From VFHP01 sp964443385 (GTDB lineage Bacteria > Chloroflexota > Dehalococcoidia > Lucifugimonadales > UBA2985): 29,044 nt of DNA. Within the stretch, counting starts at the first letter, position 1. Each line of letters starts with the position of its first letter. The stretch lies in the NCBI GenBank assembly GCA_964443385.1, contig CAYUCO010000051.1, positions 1-29,044 on the forward strand, read 5' to 3'. Shown one piece after another: positions 15,608 to 24,095 of the stretch. The position numbers and the translations under genes were made by a program. A model generated the notes under the pieces. That model did no database searches and was not told where the DNA came from. It was given only the letters and a program-made list of their open reading frames with translations.

Positions 15608-16558
15608 TTGAATCAACTTAGAGAATCGTCTGTTATTGCTCAGTCTTTAATGGACAACATTAATAATGTCATCGTGGGGAAGGAAAAAGTGGTTGAGCTT
15701 AGCTTGGTCGCTCTTTTGTCCGGCGGACATTTGCTGATAGAAGATGTTCCTGGTTTAGGGAAAACTACACTTGCTAAAGCCATTGCTTTGTCAACAGGAT
15801 GTAGTTTCAAGAGGATACAATTCGTACCGGATTTGTTACCCAGCGATATAACAGGTGTAAATATATATAATCAACGATCAGGCGAATTTGAATTTAGACC
15901 TGGCCCTATCATGACTCAAGTCGTATTAGCAGATGAGATAAATAGGGCTCCATCAAAGACACAGGCAGCATTGCTGGAATCCATGGAAGAACGCAAAGCC
16001 ACTGTTGACGGAGTTACGCATGAACTGGATAGGCCATTCTTTATTGTCGCTACATTGAATCCGGCTGAATATCACGGTATATTTCCATTACCTGAAGCAG
16101 AATTGGATAGATTTACTGTACGGGTAAGTCTTGGATACGCAAGTTTTGAACAAGAACTTTCCATTATAGAACGTCAAGAACAGGCGGATCCTATAGATAG
16201 TTTGTCTTCTGTCGCATCCCCTGAAGATTTAATATTAGTGCAGGATCAGGTTAAGGAAGTATATGTTGATGATTTGGTCAGAAGATATATTGTTTCTTTG
16301 GTTCAATCATCTCGACAGCATCAAGATGTAGTATTGGGGGCATCTCACAGGGGTTCTCTGTCTTTGTTTCGTGCTACTCAGTCACTGGCATTGATAAGGG
16401 GACGGGAATTTGTTTTACCAGACGACGTTAAAGAGTTGGCAGTGTCTGTACTGGGGCATAGATTAATAATTTTACCGGAAGCTAGATCAAGAGGAGTTAA
16501 TGGTCCTGGTGTTATAACTTCAATTATAGATAATTTATCTGTTCCGGGGGCGTATTAA
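15608..16558 (+). CDS. MoxR family AAA+ ATPase
   Basis: MoxR ATPases act as chaperone-like activators of partner proteins with VWA or DUF58 domains. The product has Walker A EDVPGLGKTT (K52), LLPSDITGVNIY, Walker B VVLADEINRAPSKTQAALLE, the MEER segment, FIVATLNPAEYHGIFPLPEAELDRF (sensor 1 and arginine finger region), and a C-terminal lid GASHRGSLSLFRATQ. I prefer TTG at 15608, seven bases after AAAGGGGG, giving 316 residues; ATG at 15584 has no ribosome site and would add eight residues. Usually moxR precedes its DUF58 and transglutaminase partners; here it follows them by 54 bases or more. Confidence 0.92.
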   Translation: MNQLRESSVIAQSLMDNINNVIVGKEKVVELSLVALLSGGHLLIEDVPGLGKTTLAKAIALSTGCSFKRIQFVPDLLPSDITGVNIYNQRSGEFEFRPGPIMTQVVLADEINRAPSKTQAALLESMEERKATVDGVTHELDRPFFIVATLNPAEYHGIFPLPEAELDRFTVRVSLGYASFEQELSIIERQEQADPIDSLSSVASPEDLILVQDQVKEVYVDDLVRRYIVSLVQSSRQHQDVVLGASHRGSLSLFRATQSLALIRGREFVLPDDVKELAVSVLGHRLIILPEARSRGVNGPGVITSIIDNLSVPGAY

Positions 16559-16569
16559 CTAAGAAAATA

Positions 16570-16681
16570 TCACAAAATCCTATTGTGTATTTGTGACATA
16601 ATGATATAATTCTGTAACTGTAGCCTCAGGATATAATCTTGCAGGCGTTAAATTAAACAAAAACACCACAGATATCTGCGG
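16570..16681 (+). promoter_or_regulatory. Promoter region of the ABC permease gene with dyads
   Basis: TTGTGT (16583-16588) and a perfect TATAAT (16605-16610) are 16 bases apart. A dyad TCACAAA (16570-16576) and TTTGTGA (16590-16596) flanks and overlaps the -35, in FNR/CRP-like style though the 13-base spacing is long. A second TATAAT is at 16632-16637. A near-perfect palindrome, CCACAGATATCTGCGG (16666-16681), lies just before the ribosome binding site. Confidence 0.4.
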
Positions 16682-16698
16682 TTGAACTTGGAGGAATG

Positions 16699-17649
16699 AT
16701 GCTTCAATACACTTTTAGGCGAATTTGGCTAGGCTTCATTACTGCTATACTAGTTTCCATTATAGTGTTCTTTATATTACGTATAGCTCCTGGAGATGTT
16801 GTTGACGTACTTTTGGGAGGCGAAGACGCTTTTTACTCGGAGGAAACGGCAGCACTGCTAAGGGAACAATTAGGTCTAAATAAGCCATTGCCGGTTCAAT
16901 ACGTGAGTTTCATGAAGGACTTCTTAACATTCCAATGGGGAGCGTCTCTTGTAGATAGTAAACCTATTTGGCCCATGATCGCACAAAAACTTCCTCTGAC
17001 ATTGGAACTAGCAATTTTATCTGTTTTGATCTCTGTAGTTTTAGGTATACCTGCAGGAGTTTGGATGGCTTTGAAACAAGATAAATGGGATGACTATTTC
17101 CTCAGAATTGGATCATTACTTGGCCTATCTATACCCAACTTTTGGATAGCCACTATGGTTATACTGGTTGGTATGATGTATTTTGATTGGAGTCCTAGAT
17201 TGGAATATGTCTCCTTTTTTGATAATCCTTATAAAAATCTGGAAATGTTTTTCTGGCCCGCTGTCGCGACAGGTACCTCCTCATTAGCTACCAAAGCAAG
17301 AATGATGAGATCGACTATGTTGGAGGTGTTAAGACAGGATTATATTAGGACGGCTCATGCGAAAGGGCTGCGATATTTCTTAGTCGTCTATAGACACGCT
17401 ATGAAGAATGCTCTGCTTCCTGTTATAACAATTATAGGAATTCAGATCGCCGGGATACTTGGTGGATCAGTTATCATGGAAAGCATATTTCTACTCCCAG
17501 GGATGGGGCAATACTTAGTATATAGTTTGAGTAGGTGGGATTACCCAGTTGTCCAAACTCTGGTTCTTTTCTTTGCTTCGTGGATAATACTCACCAATTT
17601 ACTTGTTGACCTTTCATACGGCTGGTTGGATCCCCGCATAAGATTTTAG
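16699..17649 (+). CDS. ABC transporter permease, DppB/OppB type
   Basis: The 316-residue product is an inner-membrane permease of the peptide/nickel (DppB) class. An N-terminal helix and the LRIAPGDVVD segment typical of DppB are followed by about five further helices. The EAA loop that contacts the ATPase is RQDYIRTAHAKGLRYFLVVY, and the end reads YGWLDPRIRF. The substrate cannot be inferred. A complete importer needs a DppC-type partner, ATPases and a binding protein. None is here: fabI on the opposite strand follows. ATG at 16699 is four bases after GGAGG; ATG at 16696 is closer and less likely. Confidence 0.92.
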   Translation: MLQYTFRRIWLGFITAILVSIIVFFILRIAPGDVVDVLLGGEDAFYSEETAALLREQLGLNKPLPVQYVSFMKDFLTFQWGASLVDSKPIWPMIAQKLPLTLELAILSVLISVVLGIPAGVWMALKQDKWDDYFLRIGSLLGLSIPNFWIATMVILVGMMYFDWSPRLEYVSFFDNPYKNLEMFFWPAVATGTSSLATKARMMRSTMLEVLRQDYIRTAHAKGLRYFLVVYRHAMKNALLPVITIIGIQIAGILGGSVIMESIFLLPGMGQYLVYSLSRWDYPVVQTLVLFFASWIILTNLLVDLSYGWLDPRIRF

Positions 17650-17716
17650 GATAATACTTGTTGTATGTTTCGTGGCCGAAGCACCTGGATCTGGTGGGTA
17701 TGTTAGTAACGGCCAA

Positions 17717-18490
17717 CTATACAGCCATTATGTGGAACCCACCGTCCACGTGTATGATAGTCCCTGTTATACCGGAAGATAAATCACTGGCTAGGAATAG
17801 GGATGTCGTCGCAACTTCCTTGTGAGTTATATTTCTTCTCAATGGAGCTTTTTCCGCGTGTATCTTTCTCATGTCCGGGAATCCACTAATTCCTCTTGAA
17901 GCTAGGGTTTCCAATGGTCCTGCTGATATTCCATTTACCCTGATATTATCGATGCCGTATTCATATGAGAGCTGTTTAATTTCATTTTCCAGAGCGGATT
18001 TAGCTGTTCCCATGACGTTATAACCCGGGAAGACTCTTTCAGATGCTTGAAAAGTCATGGCAATTACGCTTCCACCGTTAGGCATCAATTTAGAGGCTTG
18101 TTTTACTATTGGGATGAGAGAATAGGAACTGATATTCAGTGACATTAGGAAGTTTTCTCTAGATACATCTGAGAACTTACCTTGTAAATCATCTCTGTCA
18201 GCATAAGCTATACTGTGTATCACAAAATCCAGAGATCCCATCTCTTGTTTTATAGTGTTAAAGGCGGTTTCAATAGAGTCGTCTTGTGTTACGTCACACT
18301 CAATCAATAGAGGGTCGTTAAATGAGTTTGTTAATTTAGAGACTCTACTGCCGAATCTCTCATTTTGGTAAGTTATTGCCAGTTTCGCTCCAGCCGCATT
18401 TAATATTTCAGCTATTGGCCAGGCTATACTGTGCTCATTGGCGATACCGAGAACCAAACCGTTTTTACCAGACAAGTCTATTGCGTACAT
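17717..18490 (-). CDS. fabI: Enoyl-[acyl-carrier-protein] reductase (FabI)
   Basis: FabI reduces the trans-2-enoyl-ACP double bond with NAD(P)H in the last step of each fatty acid elongation round. The 257-residue product has the cofactor loop GIANEHSIAW (16-25), DVTQDDS, HSIAYADRD, and the catalytic pair Y157-x6-K164 in GYNVMGTAKSALE, then GISAGPLETLASRG. The residue ten before the catalytic Tyr, a Tyr in E. coli FabI, is Phe147. The start is ATG at 18490, after AAGGGCGGTG. Upstream in-frame codons overlap the divergent gene and lack a ribosome site. Confidence 0.93.
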   Translation of the reverse strand: MYAIDLSGKNGLVLGIANEHSIAWPIAEILNAAGAKLAITYQNERFGSRVSKLTNSFNDPLLIECDVTQDDSIETAFNTIKQEMGSLDFVIHSIAYADRDDLQGKFSDVSRENFLMSLNISSYSLIPIVKQASKLMPNGGSVIAMTFQASERVFPGYNVMGTAKSALENEIKQLSYEYGIDNIRVNGISAGPLETLASRGISGFPDMRKIHAEKAPLRRNITHKEVATTSLFLASDLSSGITGTIIHVDGGFHIMAV

Positions 18491-18590
18491 GTTTACACCG
18501 CCCTTATTATATTTATTATTGTTATATGCTGAAGTATCAGAGTAACAGATTTGCAATTCTTTATGGAACACTTTCTTTGGATGTTTTATT

Positions 18591-19067
18591 ATGGATCTGA
18601 CACAAATTGCGGTTATTTTTCTGGCAGCCATGACTCCAATAGGGGAATTGCGACTTTCCATACCTTTGGCAATATCTATTTATGAAACACCGTGGTTTTG
18701 GGCACTGGGAATTTCTATTCTAGGTAATTTAGTTCCAGTTGTAGTCCTCGTTATTGGATTGAATAAATTCTCCAGTTTTATATTAAGATTTGATAACCCG
18801 ATACGCGATTTATTGAATTGGCAATGGAATAAGATTCAGACAAAGCAATCGGACAGATTCCGCAAATATGGAAGTTTTCTTCTAATTATATTGGTAGCGA
18901 TACCGCTGCCAATGACTGGGGCATGGACTGGGGCTTTGGTATCCTGGGTTTTTAGAGTGCCTGTAATCAAATCGATTATTATGCTATCTATAGGTGTTGT
19001 TCTGGCCGGTTGTCTGGTATCGTTTGCTTTTGTAAGTGGTGTAGGTTTGTTGGTGTTCTTGACTTAA
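18591..19067 (+). CDS. Putative small multi-drug export family protein (PF06695)
   Basis: A 158-residue membrane protein. It has the family signature in order: TPIGELRLSIPLAI near the N terminus, a loop, then KYGSFLLIILVAIPLPMTGAWTGALVSWVF, and a final hydrophobic segment. About four membrane helices are visible. The family name is historical; transport of drugs is poorly supported and the real substrate is unknown. It starts 100 bases from the divergent fabI. No good Shine-Dalgarno is seen before the ATG. Confidence 0.82.
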   Translation: MDLTQIAVIFLAAMTPIGELRLSIPLAISIYETPWFWALGISILGNLVPVVVLVIGLNKFSSFILRFDNPIRDLLNWQWNKIQTKQSDRFRKYGSFLLIILVAIPLPMTGAWTGALVSWVFRVPVIKSIIMLSIGVVLAGCLVSFAFVSGVGLLVFLT

Positions 19068-19123
19068 GAAACGAAATGATCGCCGAAATATTATATGAAA
19101 TAGAAAAAATGTGGTTTGATCCC

Positions 19124-19152
19124 TTGGCGCTGCAACGTTAACTTGGTAGAAT
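19124..19152 (+). promoter_or_regulatory. Promoter of tRNA-Arg
   Basis: TTGGCG (19124-19129) and TAGAAT (19147-19152) are exactly 17 bases apart, with the predicted start about eight bases before the tRNA. Confidence 0.6.
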
Positions 19153-19167
19153 ATGACTTAGCGTTTC

Positions 19168-19244
19168 GCCCCAGTAGCTCAATTGGATAGAGCGACGGGT
19201 TTCTACCCCGTAGGTTGCGGGTTCGAGTCCTGCCTGGGGTACCA
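19168..19244 (+). tRNA. tRNA-Arg (anticodon TCT)
   Basis: A complete 77-base cloverleaf including a genome-encoded CCA. The acceptor stem is GCCCCAG/CTGGGGT, the D stem GCTC/GAGC, the anticodon stem ACGGG/CCCGT with loop TTTCTAC (anticodon TCT, reads AGA/AGG), and the T arm GCGGG-TTCGAGT-CCTGC. The first acceptor pair is G1-T72, a wobble instead of the usual G-C. No terminator is evident after it. Confidence 0.97.
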
Positions 19245-19253
19245 TTCTGCTAG

Positions 19254-19484
19254 TTATTCATCCCTGTAGAGACTAACACCGACGAAAGTGTCGACCAAAA
19301 AACAAGCGCCGGCTATGTAGCTTGCGTATGGGATGCATGTGAAAAAGCTGAATGCCGCAGCGATGAATGGATACAAAGAAGCATCTTTTCGAGTAGAGCC
19401 AAGTTTCAGTGAGATTAAGGCTATTACCATGCTGCCGAACATCATTATTACAGACAACACTTGAATTTCGTATAAATTAAGCAA
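19254..19484 (-). CDS. Small hydrophobic membrane protein, downstream of rpoD
   Basis: The 76-residue product has two to three hydrophobic segments (about residues 8-27, 37-52 and 53-70) and no recognisable motif. The start is TTG at 19484, six bases after AAAAGGAA, and the gene begins 25 bases after the rpoD stop on the same strand, so it looks like the last gene of the operon. It ends 10 bases from the tRNA on the opposite strand. I do not recognise the family. Confidence 0.6.
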   Translation of the reverse strand: MLNLYEIQVLSVIMMFGSMVIALISLKLGSTRKDASLYPFIAAAFSFFTCIPYASYIAGACFLVDTFVGVSLYRDE

Positions 19485-19509
19485 CTGTTATTCCTTTTGG
19501 TACAATTAA

Positions 19510-21045
19510 TTATTCCAAGAAATCCTTGAGTTTTCGTGAACGAGATGGATGTCTTAGTTTTCTCAAAGCTTTCGCTTCTATTTGCCTTATTCTTTCCCTA
19601 GTTACACCAAATTCTCTCCCTACTTCTTCTAATGTTCTGCCTCTTCCATCTTCTAGGCCGAATCGCATTTGTAGTACCCTGCGTTCCCGTATGTTTAGGG
19701 TTTCTAAGACGTCTTCTACAAGTTCTTTCAGTAGTTGGGAGGACGCTGCATCTGCTGGTGCTATTGCGGATCTATCTTCAATGAAATCCCCTAGGTGGTT
19801 GTCTTCCTCTTCTCCTATGGGAGTTTCCAACGATACAGGTTCTTGCGATATTTTTAGGATTTCTCTAACTTTTTCTGGGGCTACTTCCATGTCACTGCCG
19901 ATTTCTTCACTGGTTGGTTCTCTGCCTAGCTCTTGAACTAACCTTCTGCTAGTCCTCATTAACTTATTGATGGTTTCAACCATGTGAACAGGTATACGTA
20001 TTGTTCTGGCCTGGTCGGCTATAGCTCTAGTGATAGCTTGCCTAATCCACCATGTGGCGTATGTACTGAATTTATAGCCTTTGCGATAGTCAAATTTTTC
20101 GACAGCTCTTATCAGTCCTATGTTGCCTTCTTGAACAAGATCTAATAGTGACATGCCTCTACCTATATATTTTTTTGCCACGCTGACAACCAACCTAAGA
20201 TTTGCCTCAGCTAAATGACGATGGGCTTTGTATCCTTCTAATATCAGTTGTTCCATATACGATTTGAGGTCGGTTTCTTTAATACGTATATCCCGTAAGA
20301 ATTCAGGATCATCTAGAAAATCTGCAAGTTTTTCTAATGGCATATCTTGATCAATTAATAGCAATACATCGTCAGGTATAATTCTGCTATTTACCGAAAG
20401 GTTGAGTATTGCACGTCTAAACTCATCAGGTTCAAAAATTGTGTTTTCCGTAAGGCTGACTAGAAGTTCTATTTCCATTTCACTATCCAAGACAGATAGG
20501 AATTTGGGGTCTGAGCGCACCAGTGACAATGTGACTGGCTCTGTATATTCCAACTGATTCCCAATCATATTGGCTACGGTATTGGCATTACTCAGTCTAT
20601 TAATTATTAGACATATAATTTCATACGCTTTTGGCTCCCATCCATCTTTTATAGTCATTTCCTTTGTTAGGGACTGTATCTGGTTACTACATTCCATGCT
20701 TCGGGCCAAGGATCGTTCGTCACTAGCGGTTAGTAAATGGACTCTTCCTATCTCTCTGAGATACATTCTTACAGGATCGTCTATCATGTCGGGTATATCT
20801 AGATTCTGATCCAAGGTTCCATCTGACTCTTCTAGTTCTTCAGTAGCTATTTCGTCTAGTTCTTCTTTTAGTACTAACGGGTCTGGTTCTGTAATTGTCA
20901 GTATAGGACTGTCAGAATCAGAAAAATCTTCAGGAACCAGACTCTCGGCTGGCGTTAGAGGGGATTCAATATTTTCCTCTACTTCATCTTCCGTAAGTTG
21001 AGTTAGTAACTCATCCAACTCTTTTTTACTTTGTCTTTTATTCAT
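19510..21045 (-). CDS. rpoD: RNA polymerase primary sigma factor (sigma-70, RpoD)
   Basis: The 511-residue product is a group 1 sigma factor. Region 1.2 starts at DDPVRMYLREIGRV (89-102). Region 2 spans about 278-350 with HLAEANLRLVVSVAKKYIGR, LLDLVQEGNIGLIRAVEKFD and FSTYATWWIRQAITRAIADQ. Region 3 covers 350-425. Region 4 covers 435-505 with TLEEVGREFGVTRERIRQIE. The N-terminal 85 residues are acidic and lack a recognisable region 1.1. About 150 residues separate regions 1.2 and 2. The ATG at 21045 follows GAGGTG, nine bases after the dnaG stop. Confidence 0.97.
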   Translation of the reverse strand: MNKRQSKKELDELLTQLTEDEVEENIESPLTPAESLVPEDFSDSDSPILTITEPDPLVLKEELDEIATEELEESDGTLDQNLDIPDMIDDPVRMYLREIGRVHLLTASDERSLARSMECSNQIQSLTKEMTIKDGWEPKAYEIICLIINRLSNANTVANMIGNQLEYTEPVTLSLVRSDPKFLSVLDSEMEIELLVSLTENTIFEPDEFRRAILNLSVNSRIIPDDVLLLIDQDMPLEKLADFLDDPEFLRDIRIKETDLKSYMEQLILEGYKAHRHLAEANLRLVVSVAKKYIGRGMSLLDLVQEGNIGLIRAVEKFDYRKGYKFSTYATWWIRQAITRAIADQARTIRIPVHMVETINKLMRTSRRLVQELGREPTSEEIGSDMEVAPEKVREILKISQEPVSLETPIGEEEDNHLGDFIEDRSAIAPADAASSQLLKELVEDVLETLNIRERRVLQMRFGLEDGRGRTLEEVGREFGVTRERIRQIEAKALRKLRHPSRSRKLKDFLE

Positions 21046-21054
21046 TGGGACACC

Positions 21055-22872
21055 TCAGTTGTTTTTGTCTAAGAAAAGTTCTTTCAGGTTTTTGTTTATT
21101 AATGTTGACTGATCTAACGAATCCTCAAGAGCGGATATATTTTTCCAATCAACTTGTTCAAGGCTATCTAGTAGGGCTTGTTCTTGAAGTTTTAAGGAAC
21201 GTTCATTTAATCGATTCATTATTTCTTTGAGAGATTTCTGTCGTTCTTTAGTGTCGAGCAGAGGATGGTCAGTATTTATTATTGTCTCTAAGTGGTCACT
21301 CAGATATACGGGTATTTCTGCCTCTAACTCCTCAATGGTAGAGCATTTAATCCATTTTGTGAAGATATCTCTGTTTTCAGACAACTCAAACGAAGTCTCG
21401 GATATATCTACACCGTCGCTTCTTAGGTCAGGATATTTAATTAGTAGGTATATGCAGTATTCTTCTAGTAAATCAGTGAGATGAGGATCTTGGACCTTCT
21501 GTATATTAATAGATGCGACAGACCTTATGTTTCGTCTGTTCATATTTATATTGGAGTTGCTCCACACTTGTTTTTCTATATAGCTAGACTCTGCAGAGAG
21601 GATCTCTGACAGTTTATTTATATGTCTGTTGTATACAAAAGGGTTACGTTCACCTCTTATAAATGGACTCAAAGATTCCAATAATTGTAGCTTTCCATCA
21701 TCCCTACTTACATCGAACCTTAAAGGTAGTTCATTCAGTAGATAATCCAATAACGGCAGGGCAGTTCTTATAGAATCTTCCCATTGAGTGGGGTTTTCTC
21801 TGATCAGTACATCTGGATCTTTCCCAGTAGGAAGAGTAGCTATTCGTAACGTATTCGGTGCTCTACGTTCATTAAATATTGTCTCCGTTCGACCCCGGCC
21901 TGCCCTTATAAAGCTTATTTGCATAGCCTGCCAAGATGATTCCAAACTTCTTAATGTCGCTTGTTTTCCGGCTTGGTCAGGATCCAACGCCAATATGAAA
22001 TTTGTCGCGACCGATTTCAATGTTGAAACTTGTTGTTCTGTCAGGGCTGTTCCCATTTGTGCCACTACATTTTTGTAATCGTGTTGATGCGCTGTGATTA
22101 CGTCCATATATCCTTCCACTACTACAGCTGTTTCTGAATCTTTGATATCTTGTCTTGCAACATGTAGACCGTAGAGGATGCTGCTTTTGTCAAAAACAAT
22201 GGTTTTGGGAGTGTTCAAGTATTTGGGATTGGAATCGGTTAACGTCCTACCACCAAAGCCACATATTCTCCCTGCACTGTTCGTAATTGGAAACATTAGT
22301 CTTTGTGTGAAAAGGTCTCGTATGGTACCATCTCTTGCAGTTGTAGCCACTCCAGAAGTCGATATTTCTTCTTTTGTGAAACCTACATCTAGGAGATGTC
22401 TAATGAGGCTTTCCCTGCCGCCTGGGCTGAGGCCAATGCCAAATTGGGCAGCAGTTTCATCATTTATACCCCGTTCCTGGATGTACGATCTTGCGAATGT
22501 TCCTTCTTCGGATATGAGTACATTTTTGAAGAAATCCATAGTTTCTTGGTTAATTTGGTAAATTTTCTCAGATTCATTAGTGTCTCTTTTTGTTGGAAGA
22601 GATACACCTGTTATCTGAGAGAGTCTCGTTAACGCCTCGCTAAAATCCTCGTTTTCTGCTTTCATTACGAACGAAAGGACGTCACCACCTGTTGCACAGG
22701 CGCCGAAGCATCTCCATGTTTGTTTTTCAGGGAATACAACAAAGGATGGTGTTCTTTCTGAGTGAAAAGGGCAGTTAGCCTTGAAATTGTTACCGGCCTT
22801 CTGCAGTGTTACGTAGTTAGAAACCAAATCCACTATGTCTGAACGGTTCTTTATATCTTGTACTACAGTCAT
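21055..22872 (-). CDS. dnaG: DNA primase
   Basis: DnaG makes RNA primers for replication. The 605-residue product has an N-terminal CHC2 zinc domain (C34, H37, C55, C59), then the catalytic core with FGIGLSPGGRESLI, FPITNSAGRICGFGGR and a TOPRIM fold (VVVEGYMDVITAHQ, ILALDPDQAGK). A C-terminal helical region (about 430-605) presumably binds the helicase. The last zinc pair is C-x3-C (CFGAC), one residue longer than E. coli CFGC. It stands directly upstream of rpoD, the old macromolecular-synthesis order without rpsU. Confidence 0.96.
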   Translation of the reverse strand: MTVVQDIKNRSDIVDLVSNYVTLQKAGNNFKANCPFHSERTPSFVVFPEKQTWRCFGACATGGDVLSFVMKAENEDFSEALTRLSQITGVSLPTKRDTNESEKIYQINQETMDFFKNVLISEEGTFARSYIQERGINDETAAQFGIGLSPGGRESLIRHLLDVGFTKEEISTSGVATTARDGTIRDLFTQRLMFPITNSAGRICGFGGRTLTDSNPKYLNTPKTIVFDKSSILYGLHVARQDIKDSETAVVVEGYMDVITAHQHDYKNVVAQMGTALTEQQVSTLKSVATNFILALDPDQAGKQATLRSLESSWQAMQISFIRAGRGRTETIFNERRAPNTLRIATLPTGKDPDVLIRENPTQWEDSIRTALPLLDYLLNELPLRFDVSRDDGKLQLLESLSPFIRGERNPFVYNRHINKLSEILSAESSYIEKQVWSNSNINMNRRNIRSVASINIQKVQDPHLTDLLEEYCIYLLIKYPDLRSDGVDISETSFELSENRDIFTKWIKCSTIEELEAEIPVYLSDHLETIINTDHPLLDTKERQKSLKEIMNRLNERSLKLQEQALLDSLEQVDWKNISALEDSLDQSTLINKNLKELFLDKNN

Positions 22873-22977
22873 AATCTGGCCTTAATGGAATTTCTATGTT
22901 TTGTATAATACCAATTCTATCAGATTGCAGAGGTTTAAAGTCGATCAAACTGTTGCTATTAATTGCTAAAATATGAT

Positions 22978-24051
22978 CTAGATTTTCCAGAGATTTGAAT
23001 CTCTAATGATTCCTGATTTCATTTGCTCAGCGAGTCTTATTGCGAAGTAGTCTGTCATACCTGAAACATAATCAGTGGCCATCCTTGAGGGATTTTCATT
23101 TCTTACATGATATTCGGCGGGTATCTCGTCCGGGTTATCAACAAACCGATTATATAGAAACCGCACTATTTGTCTGGAAGTCTTATTTACCTCTGTCTGT
23201 CCTTCAGGAAGATAAACATTCTGAAACATGAAATCGCGGAGTTGGTTAGAAGCCTCACTCACTTGGGGGCTCATTGTTATTTCTATATTATCTATATTAC
23301 TGTCTGGGTCTTGGCCGGTAACGGCCCAAGAGGAGGTTATTATATCCGTAACTAGTGTATCTATTCTTTCAGAATGTCTAGAGCCGAGAATATTTCTGCA
23401 TTCCTGTGGGAGATCCAATTCATTTAAAACCCCCGCTCTGATCGCATCTCCTATATCATGGTTTAGGTAGGCGATAGCGTCCGATATCCGTACTATCTGA
23501 GCTTCTAGCGAGAGATTTTCGTCATTGGTTTTACCCATAATATCTCCCTTGGGTTTGGAATGTGATCTCATGCCGTGCTTAACTTCCCAAGTTAAGTTCA
23601 AGCCTTGCCCATTTTTTTCGAGATATTCAACTATACGTACACTTTGTTCAGCATGTCGATATCCTTCGGGATGTAATTCGTTTAATTCTTCTTCACCCAA
23701 ATGTCCGAATGGAGTGTGTCCAAGATCATGTCCCAATGCAATAGCTTCGACAAGATCCTCATTAAGGTTCAGCGCTCTGGCGATAGTCCTACTTATTTGA
23801 GAAACTTCCAGGGTATGAGTCATTCTTGTTACATAGTGGTCACCAGTTGGGGCTATGAAGACTTGGGTTTTGTGTTTCAATCTGCGGAATGCATTGCTAT
23901 GAATTATCCGATCTCTATCTCTTTGGAACTCCGTTCGTACTCTGGATCTATCTTCAGGTTTCGACCGTTCAGAAGCATCTCTTGATTTGATAGCGTGTGG
24001 AGAGAGATGATCGTCCCTGAACTTTATTAGTGAATCGAATTTGTTTTGCAT
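22978..24051 (-). CDS. dgt: Deoxyguanosinetriphosphate triphosphohydrolase-like protein
   Basis: A 357-residue HD-domain phosphohydrolase of the dGTPase family. These enzymes cleave dNTPs to nucleoside and triphosphate. The N terminus reads SRVRTEFQRDRDRIIHSNAFRRL, then the metal site H79 and H108-D109 (THTLEVSQI, GHDLGHTPFGHLGE), and the later AYLNHDIGDAI. Substrate range is unknown. The start is ATG at 24051. It follows glmS by 44 bases and precedes dnaG by 105 bases, a neighbourhood linking dNTP control to primase. No clear promoter is seen in the 105-base gap. Confidence 0.93.
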   Translation of the reverse strand: MQNKFDSLIKFRDDHLSPHAIKSRDASERSKPEDRSRVRTEFQRDRDRIIHSNAFRRLKHKTQVFIAPTGDHYVTRMTHTLEVSQISRTIARALNLNEDLVEAIALGHDLGHTPFGHLGEEELNELHPEGYRHAEQSVRIVEYLEKNGQGLNLTWEVKHGMRSHSKPKGDIMGKTNDENLSLEAQIVRISDAIAYLNHDIGDAIRAGVLNELDLPQECRNILGSRHSERIDTLVTDIITSSWAVTGQDPDSNIDNIEITMSPQVSEASNQLRDFMFQNVYLPEGQTEVNKTSRQIVRFLYNRFVDNPDEIPAEYHVRNENPSRMATDYVSGMTDYFAIRLAEQMKSGIIRDSNLWKI

Positions 24052-24095
24052 ATCTGTTTTATATTCCGTTGTGCTTCCAAATAGAACGCCAGTAT

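Noticed and set aside
18491..18661. Extended N terminus of fabI
   Set aside because: The extra 57 residues have no FabI homology, no ribosome site and overlap the divergent gene; ATG 18490 fits the family.
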